This document shows positions 8,545 through 16,828 of a stretch of 64,000 nt of DNA, in pieces. This stretch comes from JAFIFT01 sp020051095. Its GTDB lineage: Bacteria; Pseudomonadota; Gammaproteobacteria; Legionellales; Legionellaceae. The position numbers and the translations under genes are program-made. The DNA lies in contig NZ_CAXMZT010000008.1 of the NCBI RefSeq assembly GCF_964199965.1, forward strand, positions 62,001 to 126,000. Direction: 5' to 3'. The notes beneath the pieces are model-generated. The model was not told the DNA's origin, did no database searches, and saw nothing but the letters and a program-made list of their open reading frames with translations. Positions within the stretch are counted from its first letter, which is position 1. Each line of letters begins with the position of its first letter.

Positions 8545-9345
8545 TCATTCCATTAATTGGCTACGAATGTCACTTGTATCTGGAAGGACATGGTGCCAAC
8601 GCTCAAATGCTAAAGCAGCTTGTTCAATAAGCATGCCCATACCATCCACCGCAGTCGCTACAAACGGTCGATAATGTTTTAAAAATTGGGTTTCCCCGGT
8701 TTGGCTATAAGCCAAATCATAGACCATTTTTGCAGGAAACTTGGAGCAAGACGGCCAAGTGATTGATTGTGAAGTGGTCGTTGCTGATGTGGTATTAATG
8801 AGTATATCCATCTCGGGTAGTGGCTCGTGCCAGGGAAGGATAATCAAGTCAGGAAAATCCGATTGCAAGGCTTTCGCTCGTTCGAGCGTTCGATTACTCA
8901 ACGATAGTGAACAAACACCCGCGTCCATGAGTGGTTGAATAATGCCCCGAGCTGCACCACCCGCGCCTAAAATATGAACACGTTTATCAGTTAAGGATAA
9001 GTAATGGCTGATATCTTTTACCAACCCCAACCCATCTGTATTATCTGCTATCAATTGGCCATCTTCCATCCATAAGGTGTTCGCAGCTTTCGCTTTTTCA
9101 GCACTTTCTCTGCGAAAATCCGCTAACTGATAAGCCAGCTCTTTTAGCGGTAAGGTGATATTTAGCCCTAATCCCCCGCTAATAAAAAACGACTTAACCG
9201 CTTGATTAAAGGAATCAGCGGCTACTCGTTGCTTTTCATATTTTAACGAAATCCCACATTGTTTTGCGAATGATTGATGGATAATGGGCGACAAACTGTG
9301 CTCGATTGGATCCCCAAACACCGCGCATAATCGTGTCTCAATCAT
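8545..9345 (-). CDS. aroE: Shikimate dehydrogenase (NADP+)
   Basis: Reduces 3-dehydroshikimate to shikimate in the route to aromatic amino acids. The 266 residues carry the shikimate-binding start GDPIEHSLSPIIHQ, the catalytic Lys in NITLPLKE (about residue 68), the NTDGLGLV motif and the NADP-binding glycine loop GAGGAARG (about residue 128), with the usual NTTSA-type segment later. Its ATG overlaps the end of uvrA by 8 bases, so the two are co-transcribed and translationally coupled. Confidence 0.96.
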   Translation of the reverse strand: MIETRLCAVFGDPIEHSLSPIIHQSFAKQCGISLKYEKQRVAADSFNQAVKSFFISGGLGLNITLPLKELAYQLADFRRESAEKAKAANTLWMEDGQLIADNTDGLGLVKDISHYLSLTDKRVHILGAGGAARGIIQPLMDAGVCSLSLSNRTLERAKALQSDFPDLIILPWHEPLPEMDILINTTSATTTSQSITWPSCSKFPAKMVYDLAYSQTGETQFLKHYRPFVATAVDGMGMLIEQAALAFERWHHVLPDTSDIRSQLME

Positions 9346-12193
9346 GAGTCACCTCGAGTTGTTGTCTTTGTAATAAGGTTTTTAAGAACCGTCCTGTATG
9401 AGATATGGCTATTTCAGCCACTTGTTCAGGGGTGCCAGTGGCAATGATTTTGCCCCCCTTACTACCGCCTTCTGGCCCTAAGTCAATTAACCAATCTGCC
9501 GTTTTAATGACATCTAGATTATGTTCGATAATGATGATTGTATTCCCTTGTTCGCGTAGCCGTTTCAGAACTTGTAATAGTTGTTCAATGTCATGAAAAT
9601 GCAAGCCAGTTGTGGGCTCATCGAGAATATACAGTGTTTTCCCGGTGCCGCGCTTGGATAGTTCACGAGCGAGCTTGATGCGTTGAGCTTCTCCACCTGA
9701 TAAAGTCGTTGCACTTTGCCCTAAGGAAATGTAAGACAGGCCGACGTCAATTAAGGTCTGACATTTACGTGCAAGAATAGGGATCGCTGTAAAAAATTCA
9801 CACGCTTCTTCCACCGTCATGTTCAATACTTCATCAATTGTTTTGCCCTTGTATTGAATTTCCAGTGTTTCTCGATTATACCGTTTCCCTTTACAAGCAT
9901 CACAGGAGACATAAATATCAGGAAGAAAATGCATTTCAACTTTAATTAAGCCATCGCCTTGGCATGCTTCGCAACGCCCCCCTTTGACATTGAAGGAAAA
10001 ACGCCCGGGCTGATAGCCACGTGCTCTTGCTTCGGGTGTGTTGGCAAATAACTCCCGAATGGGCGTGAATAAGCCAGTATAGGTTGCAGGATTGGAACGA
10101 GGCGTCCTGCCAATGGGGCTTTGATCGATATCAATGACTTTATCACATTGCTCTAATCCCTCAAGACTCTCACACGTTCCCCGTGCCATCAGGCTAGCTC
10201 GATTCAGTTGGTTCGCGGCTATGGGATATAATGTGTCATTAATTAAACTGGATTTCCCAGACCCAGAAACCCCTGTCACACAAGTCATTAAGCCCAGTGG
10301 AATAGAGACATCTACACCGGTAAGATTGTTGCAGCATACCCCTTTTAAATGGAGTTGTTCATTGGGGTTAACTTTCACACGTTCCTTCGGTACTTCGATT
10401 CGTTTGCGATGACTCAAATAATCGCCAGTCAACGATCGTTTGCAGGCCATAATATCTTCTGGGGTCCCTTGGGCCACAACTTCTCCGCCATGCACGCCCG
10501 CTTTTGGGCCAATATCGAGAATAAAATCAGCCGCACGGATGGCGTCTTCATCATGTTCTACCACGATCACTGTATTACCCAAGTCTCGAAGCCTTCGTAA
10601 GGTGTTTAGCAATCGCTCGTTATCGCGTTGGTGCAATCCTATTGACGGTTCATCCAAAACATACATAACCCCCACTAAGCCTGAGCCAATCTGGCTGGCT
10701 AAGCGAATTCGCTGTGCCTCCCCACCGGATAGTGTTTCGGCGCTTCGAGCAAGGGTTAAATAATCCAACCCCACATTCACTAAAAAACCAAGCCGCTCGA
10801 TAATTTCTTTGTTAATTTTTTCAGCGATTTTCCCCTTCGCACCCGGTAAGGTGAGTTGATGAAAAAACTGATAGGCATGCTCAATCGAATAGTTGGAAAT
10901 TTCTGGCAACGAACGATCCGCCACATAAACGTGACGTGCGGCCTCTCTTAATCTGGCTCCGTCGCAAGTAGGACAAGGCCTCGAGGATATATACTTGGCT
11001 AACTCTTCACGCACCGCATTAGAGTCTGACTCACGATAACGTCGTTTCATGTTGGGAATCACGCCTTCAAAAGCGTGCTGTCGTATTTGGTTCCCCGCGT
11101 GCATGCTTTCATATAGAAATTCAATGCGCTCACCTTCGCTGCCAAAAAGAATGATCGACTGAATCTTGGGGGGAAGATCGCAATAGGGGGTATTCACATC
11201 AAATTCATAATGCCTTGCCAGCGACGATAGCATGGAAAAATAATAGGCCGTTTTTTTATCCCATCCACGAATAGCGCCTTCGGCTAGGCTGGCTGTTTCA
11301 TCATGAACCACCCGAGCGGGATCAAAGAATTGATCCACCCCTAATCCATCACAACTATGACACGCGCCCATCGGGTTATTAAATGAAAATAATCGCGGCT
11401 CCAACTCACTTAAACTATAGCCACAATGGGGGCAAGAAAACTTTGCTGAGAAGAGAATTGGCTCAAAATCACCCTCGTTCATTGGCACAACCATCGCCAA
11501 TCCTTCTGCTAAATTGATGGCATTTTCAAACGATTCACTAAGACGGGTGGCAATGTCTGGACGAACTTTAATCCGGTCGATAACGACATCAATATCGTGC
11601 TTTTGGCGTAAAGTTAATTTAGGGGCCGAATCCAACTCAACCAGTTCACCATCAATACGAGCGCGCACATAACCTTTTGCTTGTAATTGCTGGATAAGTT
11701 GCAGGTGTTCGCCTTTCCGCCCCCGAATGACCGGCGCTAAAATCATTGCTTTACTATCCGCGGGTAATGCTAAAACGGCATCAACCATCTGGGTAATGGT
11801 CTGTGCATGCAAGCTCCCACCATGCGTTGGGCAACGGGGGTCACCAACGCGAGCAAATAATAAACGCAAATAATCGTGGATTTCAGTGATGGTGCCTACC
11901 GTTGATCTGGGGTTATGAGAGGTCGCTTTTTGCTCTATAGAAATCGCCGGCGACAACCCCTCTATGGCATCCACGTCAGGCTTTTCCATCATCGATAAAA
12001 ATTGGCGGGCATAAGCCGATAAGGATTCAACATAGCGCCGTTGACCTTCCGCATATAATGTGTCAAACGCTAAGGAGGATTTGCCAGAACCCGATAAACC
12101 TGTAATGACCGTTAATTGGTTGCGAGGCATAGTCACGGAAATATTTTTTAAATTGTGAGTTCTTGCCCCTTTAATGTCTATGGTCTCGTGCAT
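9338..12193 (-). CDS. uvrA: Excinuclease ABC subunit A
   Basis: Damage-sensing ATPase of nucleotide excision repair; binds DNA as a dimer and loads UvrB. From MHETIDIKGARTHNL the protein has 951 residues, the usual size. It shows both Walker A loops (GLSGSGKSSLAFDT and GVSGSGKSSLINDT), both ABC signatures (LSGGEAQRIRLA and LSGGEAQRIKLA) and two CxxC zinc modules (CPHC...CHSC and CEAC...CDAC). The frame is open for 28 further codons upstream, but these are not family-like. It is divergent from the DotI/IcmL-like gene. No enteric-type LexA box was seen. Confidence 0.98.
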   Translation of the reverse strand: MHETIDIKGARTHNLKNISVTMPRNQLTVITGLSGSGKSSLAFDTLYAEGQRRYVESLSAYARQFLSMMEKPDVDAIEGLSPAISIEQKATSHNPRSTVGTITEIHDYLRLLFARVGDPRCPTHGGSLHAQTITQMVDAVLALPADSKAMILAPVIRGRKGEHLQLIQQLQAKGYVRARIDGELVELDSAPKLTLRQKHDIDVVIDRIKVRPDIATRLSESFENAINLAEGLAMVVPMNEGDFEPILFSAKFSCPHCGYSLSELEPRLFSFNNPMGACHSCDGLGVDQFFDPARVVHDETASLAEGAIRGWDKKTAYYFSMLSSLARHYEFDVNTPYCDLPPKIQSIILFGSEGERIEFLYESMHAGNQIRQHAFEGVIPNMKRRYRESDSNAVREELAKYISSRPCPTCDGARLREAARHVYVADRSLPEISNYSIEHAYQFFHQLTLPGAKGKIAEKINKEIIERLGFLVNVGLDYLTLARSAETLSGGEAQRIRLASQIGSGLVGVMYVLDEPSIGLHQRDNERLLNTLRRLRDLGNTVIVVEHDEDAIRAADFILDIGPKAGVHGGEVVAQGTPEDIMACKRSLTGDYLSHRKRIEVPKERVKVNPNEQLHLKGVCCNNLTGVDVSIPLGLMTCVTGVSGSGKSSLINDTLYPIAANQLNRASLMARGTCESLEGLEQCDKVIDIDQSPIGRTPRSNPATYTGLFTPIRELFANTPEARARGYQPGRFSFNVKGGRCEACQGDGLIKVEMHFLPDIYVSCDACKGKRYNRETLEIQYKGKTIDEVLNMTVEEACEFFTAIPILARKCQTLIDVGLSYISLGQSATTLSGGEAQRIKLARELSKRGTGKTLYILDEPTTGLHFHDIEQLLQVLKRLREQGNTIIIIEHNLDVIKTADWLIDLGPEGGSKGGKIIATGTPEQVAEIAISHTGRFLKTLLQRQQLEVTHD

Positions 12194-12287
12194 CAAACAC
12201 TCAGTCGGAAAAATTTGGGCTACAATTGTAGTAGAAATACGATCGTTATGCACCATAAAAGTTGTAATATTGAACAAGGAAGACTCT

Positions 12288-12758
12288 ATGAAGCTTAGAC
12301 CATCGCCTAATCTCCTATTAGCTTGCCTTTTGCTGATTGCATACCCCGCCTATGCAAGTTCACCCGAACTATACATGCCAACGGATAATGAGGTAGCAAC
12401 CTGGACCAGTAACGTTTTGCAACAAACGATAACTGTTGACTACAAACAGCTTGAAGCACAGGATAAAAGCAGAACCGTTCGCCAGTATTATAGCGGCCAA
12501 GCTTGGAGCGGACTAGGGAATTTCTTTGGCAGTATTATACCGCAAATTATCAAATATAAAGAAAGAACAAACCCCATCCCAGCTGGGCCTCCAATCATTA
12601 CGGACAAGGGCCAATTCAATGGCATGCCATTTTGGAAAGTCTCTCAGACATTTCATTTTCCTGAGATTGACAAGTATGTTTGGTTTTCAGTGATCGTGAT
12701 CCCAAACACAGACCCGCCATTGATCATTGAAAGTCTCAATATGAAAATGGATATGTAG
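12288..12758 (+). CDS. DotI/IcmL-like secreted protein
   Basis: A 156-residue protein with a clear signal peptide (about residues 9-25, LLLACLLLIAYPAYAS) and a periplasmic domain that resembles the soluble domain of the DotI/IcmL/TraM type IV secretion family. The resemblance lies in the early VDY strand, the W-containing SGQAWSGLGNFF helix, the AGPPIITDKGQFNGMPFWKV segment and the closing PPLIIESL. Unlike DotI it has no retained membrane helix, so it would be free in the periplasm. AAGGAAGA lies before the ATG at 12288. IcmL-like paralogues outside dot/icm loci are known in Legionella; its role here is not known. Confidence 0.6.
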   Translation: MKLRPSPNLLLACLLLIAYPAYASSPELYMPTDNEVATWTSNVLQQTITVDYKQLEAQDKSRTVRQYYSGQAWSGLGNFFGSIIPQIIKYKERTNPIPAGPPIITDKGQFNGMPFWKVSQTFHFPEIDKYVWFSVIVIPNTDPPLIIESLNMKMDM

Positions 12759-12802
12759 GGAACTTACCATAGTCAAATCAACAAACTCAATGCTGATGGT
12801 AC

Positions 12803-13126
12803 TTACTCTGCCTCGTTTAACGAGGCATCGATTTTACTTAAACGCCCTTGTTGAAAATACAGTATGATTCGTCGCTTTTTGATGTGGCCATTCCCCTTTT
12901 GCAGGGTATAAACATAATCCCATCGGTTTTTATTGAAAATGGGGCTTATCAAGCTGGTACCCATGATCACAGACGCCTCTTGCTTGCTCATACCAATATG
13001 CAATCGTTTTAACTTATAAGCGGGCAACAAGTTGCCTTGTTGTTTTTTGCGCTGAGAGAAGTCAATTGATGCACAATGGCTTAACATCAAACAACAAATC
13101 ATCAATATAATACTTTTTCTCATCAT
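12803..13126 (-). CDS. bamE: Outer membrane assembly lipoprotein BamE (SmpA)
   Basis: Lipoprotein of the BAM complex that inserts beta-barrel proteins in the outer membrane. From the Met at 13126 it has 107 residues: a short signal peptide with lipobox MLSHC, then the SmpA/OmlA fold with LHIGMSKQEASVIMGTSL and RWDYVYTLQKGNGHIKKRRI. Placement back to back with fur is the arrangement typical of gammaproteobacteria and supports the call. The frame could begin at 13171, but the lipobox would then lie too far from the N-terminus. The last codons form a small hairpin (TGCCTCGT/ACGAGGCA, 12812-12830) that may end transcription. Confidence 0.9.
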   Translation of the reverse strand: MMRKSIILMICCLMLSHCASIDFSQRKKQQGNLLPAYKLKRLHIGMSKQEASVIMGTSLISPIFNKNRWDYVYTLQKGNGHIKKRRIILYFQQGRLSKIDASLNEAE

Positions 13127-13220
13127 ATTTTTTGCTTCAACTAAAAAAGTTATACATAATAGCATGACCATTTCATTGACAGAAGATTTTTTTGCCCTAT
13201 AAATAACATCCTACCGTTTA

Positions 13221-13278
13221 CCTTCTCCCCAGACATGGGGAGAAGGTGCCCGAAGGGCGGATGAGGGGTTTATGAATC
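13221..13278. repeat. 58-bp intergenic repeat, copy A
   Basis: Begins with the perfect inverted pair CCTTCTCCCC/GGGGAGAAGG (13221-13230 and 13237-13246), followed by a conserved tail containing GGGCGGATGAGGGGTTT. It is nearly identical to 15937-15994. It lies upstream of fur, between divergent genes, so it cannot be a terminator for either of them. Confidence 0.85.
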
Positions 13279-13360
13279 ATAAGGTAATCTTTACGTGTTG
13301 TATCGGCAATTTATTTAAATTTGCCAACTTCAAAAATTTAGTCCGATTAGAGGAGAGATT

Positions 13361-13777
13361 GTGGAAGACGAAAACCAACAGTTGAAAGATGCTGGCCTTA
13401 AAATCACCGTTCCAAGAGTGAAGGTATTACAAATTTTAGAGCAATCCGAAGACCGACACCTCAGTGCAGAGGCCGTGTATAAGGCACTAATCGATATGGG
13501 AGAAGATGTTGGTCTTGCAACCGTATATCGTGTTCTAACACAGTTTGAAGCAGCCGGTCTGGTTATTCGACATAATTTTGAAGGCAGCTATGCAGTCTAT
13601 GAACTACGTCAGGAGGAACACCACGATCACCTCGTCTGTGTTAAATGCGGAAGAGTCGAAGAGTTCATTGATGAAATGATAGAAAAACGCCAAGAAATCA
13701 TTGCCGAAAAAGCAGGGTTTCAGATGACGGATCATGCCCTCAATATTTTTGGTTTATGTCCTGCTTGTCGTCGATAA
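13361..13777 (+). CDS. fur: Ferric uptake regulator
   Basis: Iron-responsive repressor that binds DNA as a dimer with Fe(II). The 138 residues show the N-terminal winged helix (LKDAGLKITVPRVKVLQILE), the metal-site block EEHHDHLVCVKCGRVEEF and the second cysteine pair CPAC at the C-terminus. The start is GTG at 13361, with AGGAGA 5 bases upstream. The following GMC oxidoreductase begins 14 bases after the stop and may be co-transcribed. Confidence 0.97.
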   Translation: MEDENQQLKDAGLKITVPRVKVLQILEQSEDRHLSAEAVYKALIDMGEDVGLATVYRVLTQFEAAGLVIRHNFEGSYAVYELRQEEHHDHLVCVKCGRVEEFIDEMIEKRQEIIAEKAGFQMTDHALNIFGLCPACRR

Positions 13778-13790
13778 GGAGCATTACAGG

Positions 13791-15374
13791 ATGTTTGATT
13801 ATATTATTATTGGCGGAGGGAGTGCCGGCTGTGTATTAGCCTCTCGATTAAGTGTAAATCCCGACAACAGGGTATGCTTGATTGAAGCAGGTGGCAGCCA
13901 TCATCGTGCGGCAGTACAGATTCCTTTTTTAACCATCTTAACGATGCCATGGTGGTATAAAAATTGGCATTATCGAACCGAGCCTCAACCTGGGTTAAAT
14001 AATCGCCGAGGTTACCAACCACGAGGAAAAGTACTAGGCGGGTCTAGCGCTATTAACGCCATGATCTATATCCGTGGTCAACAACAAGACTATGACAATT
14101 GGGCAAAGGCAGGGGGCTCACAATGGCGCTTTGATAATATATTGCCGGTTTTTAAAGCGTTTGAAAATAACCAGCGACTCAATGGCCCCTATCATGGCCA
14201 ATCAGGTGAGTTGTATGTGAGTGATCTCATTTCGCCAAATCCGGCCTCAGAAGCTTTTGTCAAAGCAGCCATTGGATGTGGTTATCCGTTTAACCATGAT
14301 TTTAATGGCGAAAGCCAATATGGGGTTGGATTATATCAAGTCACCCAAAAAAATGGCCTCCGTCATACGTCGGCCCATGCGTTTATCGACCCCATCTTTC
14401 AACGTAAAAATTTGACCATCCTTACGAAAAGCCACGCGCTAAAATTACTATTCAATGGAAAAACATGCGAAGGTGTCACAATAAAAAGGGGTGGAAAAAC
14501 GGAAGATATTAAAGCCAAAAAGCATGTCATTTTGTGTGCTGGTGCTATCAGCTCCCCCCATTTATTACTGCTTTCAGGAATCGGTGACAAAGATCAATTG
14601 GCTCAGCATGGGATTCGCTGCCACCACCACTTGCCGGGTGTTGGTCTTAATTTTCATGATCATCCTGACTATGTGCATTGCTATCGCTCCACCAACCACA
14701 ACCTAATTGGTTTTACCCCAGGTGCATTATTCGATATCGCAAAAGCATGGTTTTTGTATCGTAAACAGCCGACCGGCTTAATGACAACCAACTATGCCGA
14801 GGCTGGCGGATTTTTATCAACCACCAAGACCCCCGATAGACCTGATATACAATTACACTTTGTCACAGGTATCGTTGATAATCATGCGCATCGATTTCAT
14901 TTCCCCCGCGGCATGTCCTGCCATGTCTGTGTATTACGTCCGAAAAGCCGTGGGAGTATTCGTCTAAAATCCGCAGACCCTTTCAAAGCCCCTGCCATTG
15001 ATCCTAATTTCCTGGCTAATGATGACGACATGAACACCCTACTCAACGGTTATAAAATGACGTTGGATATCATGGAGCACGAACAGTTATCCCCTTTTCG
15101 AGATAAGCCTTATTATATTGCAACCTCAGATGAAGCCATCATCGAGCTTATACGCAACCGCGCCGACACCGTTTACCATCCAGTAGGGAGTTGCCGTATG
15201 GGGGAAGATGAACTGGCTGTGGTTGATGGCCAACTAAAGGTTCATGGCATCGAAAAGTTAACAGTTGCAGATGCCTCCATCATGCCGGAAGTCGTTTCTG
15301 GCAATACCAATGCTCCCAGCATGGTCATTGGGGAAATGGCTGCACGATTTATTTTAAGTCAAGATAGTCACTAA
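13791..15374 (+). CDS. GMC family FAD-dependent oxidoreductase
   Basis: Flavoenzyme of the glucose-methanol-choline family, closest in form to choline or alcohol dehydrogenases (BetA/AlkJ type). The 527 residues start with the FAD-binding DYIIIGGGSAGCVLASRL; signature 1 is GKVLGGSSAINAMIYIRG (about residue 80) and the active site HPVGSCRMG is near residue 465, with GNTNAPSMVIGEMA after it. The substrate cannot be fixed. The frame is open from 13734 inside fur, but family alignment and the ATG at 13791 set the start. Proximity to fur is suggestive of co-transcription but not of iron-related function. Confidence 0.88.
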   Translation: MFDYIIIGGGSAGCVLASRLSVNPDNRVCLIEAGGSHHRAAVQIPFLTILTMPWWYKNWHYRTEPQPGLNNRRGYQPRGKVLGGSSAINAMIYIRGQQQDYDNWAKAGGSQWRFDNILPVFKAFENNQRLNGPYHGQSGELYVSDLISPNPASEAFVKAAIGCGYPFNHDFNGESQYGVGLYQVTQKNGLRHTSAHAFIDPIFQRKNLTILTKSHALKLLFNGKTCEGVTIKRGGKTEDIKAKKHVILCAGAISSPHLLLLSGIGDKDQLAQHGIRCHHHLPGVGLNFHDHPDYVHCYRSTNHNLIGFTPGALFDIAKAWFLYRKQPTGLMTTNYAEAGGFLSTTKTPDRPDIQLHFVTGIVDNHAHRFHFPRGMSCHVCVLRPKSRGSIRLKSADPFKAPAIDPNFLANDDDMNTLLNGYKMTLDIMEHEQLSPFRDKPYYIATSDEAIIELIRNRADTVYHPVGSCRMGEDELAVVDGQLKVHGIEKLTVADASIMPEVVSGNTNAPSMVIGEMAARFILSQDSH

Positions 15375-15499
15375 CCAATGGCGTCTATACCCACTTATTT
15401 CCTGCACCTAAAGCATGAATGGAAGGCGTCCGATCTATAGGACCCTTGGTTGCATTTTGTTGTCTATAATTTAGGATGTGGACTAAAAAGGAATTCGCA

Positions 15500-15904
15500 A
15501 TGGCTAAATTGGTAGAAATTGAAGGCATTGGAGCAAAGTTTTCAAAATTGCTTCAATCGATAGGCATCGAGGATCAATATCAACTTCTGCACACCTGCAG
15601 TGAACGAGGGGGTCGAGAACGCGTTGCCCGAGAAACAGGAATTAGCGGAAAACTGATCCTCAAATGGACCAACCAAGCAGATTTAGCTCGGATCAATGGC
15701 ATCGGTGAAGAATATGCTGAACTACTTGAGCGTTCGGGTGTCGATACGGTCCCCGAGCTAGCTCAACGAAATGCCGAATCATTAGTGAGCATGCTACAAG
15801 AAACCAATGACCGATTAAACCTTGTACGCCATCTACCTGGACTTCCTCAAGTCCAGTCCTGGATCGAACAAGCAAAAAATCTTCCTCGGATGATTTATTA
15901 TTAG
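15500..15904 (+). CDS. DUF4332 helix-hairpin-helix protein
   Basis: A 134-residue cytoplasmic protein made of two helix-hairpin-helix-like units: VEIEGIGAKFSKLLQSIGI (residues 4-22) and LARINGIGEEYAELLERSGV (about residues 60-80). This matches the DUF4332 family, which resembles DNA- or nucleotide-binding HhH domains; no function is established. AAAAGGA lies upstream of the ATG at 15500, preferable to the GTG at 15476. It stands alone and is followed by two kinds of intergenic repeat. Confidence 0.8.
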   Translation: MAKLVEIEGIGAKFSKLLQSIGIEDQYQLLHTCSERGGRERVARETGISGKLILKWTNQADLARINGIGEEYAELLERSGVDTVPELAQRNAESLVSMLQETNDRLNLVRHLPGLPQVQSWIEQAKNLPRMIYY

Positions 15905-15936
15905 GACAAGACTTCTAAATAACTTGCTTCATGTTC

Positions 15937-15994
15937 CCTTCTCCCCAGGCATGGGGAGAAGGTGCCCAACGGGCGGATGAGGGGTTTTTGAATC
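15937..15994. repeat. 58-bp intergenic repeat, copy B
   Basis: Second copy of the element at 13221-13278: the same CCTTCTCCCC/GGGGAGAAGG hairpin and the same GGGCGGATGAGGGGTTT tail, ending GAATC in both. It lies just past the DUF4332 stop. A decayed fragment (CTCTCCCCAAACATGGGGG) is visible near 37437. Confidence 0.85.
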
Positions 15995-16038
15995 GAAGTT
16001 ATTATTTTGATGAATAGCGCATAGGGCTTGAAATGCTT

Positions 16039-16089
16039 ACGAAAAACCCCAAGGTCGAGGCAAAACAATTTTTTTAATGAGGGAGTTTA
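16039..16089. repeat. ACGAA...GAGGGAGTTT repeat, copy A (interrupted)
   Basis: Shares an ordered string of blocks with 34983-35031: ACGAA, CCCAAG, GAGGCAAAA, TTTAATGAGGGAGTTT. In this copy a further GGGAGTTTTTCGTCAGTCC appears at about 16136-16154, so about 50 bases seem inserted between two GGGAGTTT units. The two ends (ACGAAAAAC and GTTTTTCGT) are inverted repeats. Confidence 0.6.
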
Positions 16090-16168
16090 GATTAACTAAA
16101 TGACCGAATTAAAAACTTTTTTTATCGAAGAGATTGGGAGTTTTTCGTCAGTCCTTTAGGAAACACCT

Positions 16169-16828
16169 TCAGGGGTTACTTTCAGTGACATAACTCATGA
16201 CTCGTTGAACGAACTTGGGACCGGGATCGCTTTTATCGGTTTGATAATTGCTGTCTTGTTCCAACCAGAGTGGGGTGTTTTTGAATTTTAAATACTCGTT
16301 ATGCCCAATGATATGTTTAATTTGAGGGTATTTTGCTCTGAGGCGACAAACTAAATAAGCATTTGCTTTGGCTTGAGCCTCAGTCATATCATCGATTTCA
16401 TTAACCCCGCCAATATTTTCTATGCCAATTGCATAATGATTCAAGCCAATGACATGACGCGCCATCCAATTATCAGGCATGAGCTGATAAATACTGCCAT
16501 CTTTGTCAACGATGAAATGCGTAGAGACATTTAAGTTACCTGGTAACTCTTTGAGTCTGGGAGAGTTTTTGGGAAAGGCAGGAGGATTAAAAATACGCCA
16601 GGTTGTTTCGAGACTATCAATCATGGTCCAATGGATAACGATTATCTGGGGATCTAATTCAATGGACTTTGACTCGATACCATAATGTTTTTGTTGATAC
16701 TGCTGGGTTAAAGAGATGCGTTCTTGATTGAATTCGATGGGTTTTGAATGAATAGGAAGCGGATCATGGCAGGAAAATGCATGAATTTGTAAGGTGATTA
16801 ACATTAATAAACAAATCGGTGTTTTCAT
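16169..16828 (-). CDS. N-acetylmuramoyl-L-alanine amidase (Amidase_2)
   Basis: Zinc amidase that cuts the bond between muramic acid and the stem peptide of peptidoglycan. The 219 residues begin with a signal peptide (MKTPICLLMLITLQIHAFSC). The Amidase_2 fold shows the zinc-site IVIHWT, the block THFIVDKDGSIYQLMP, RHVIGLNHYAIGIENIGG and GHNEY, with the closing DPGPKF motif. It overlaps mltA by 4 bases (ATGA), so both wall enzymes are made together, as expected for peptidoglycan turnover or recycling. Confidence 0.9.
   Translation of the reverse strand: MKTPICLLMLITLQIHAFSCHDPLPIHSKPIEFNQERISLTQQYQQKHYGIESKSIELDPQIIVIHWTMIDSLETTWRIFNPPAFPKNSPRLKELPGNLNVSTHFIVDKDGSIYQLMPDNWMARHVIGLNHYAIGIENIGGVNEIDDMTEAQAKANAYLVCRLRAKYPQIKHIIGHNEYLKFKNTPLWLEQDSNYQTDKSDPGPKFVQRVMSYVTESNP

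Noticed and set aside
12194..12277. 28-residue N-terminal extension of UvrA
   Set aside because: UvrA proteins begin at the IDIKGARTHNL segment; the extension lies in the divergent promoter region.
16091..16160. Short open frame beginning MTELKTFFIEE
   Set aside because: It is 20 codons long, lies within the interrupted repeat, and has no convincing ribosome site.
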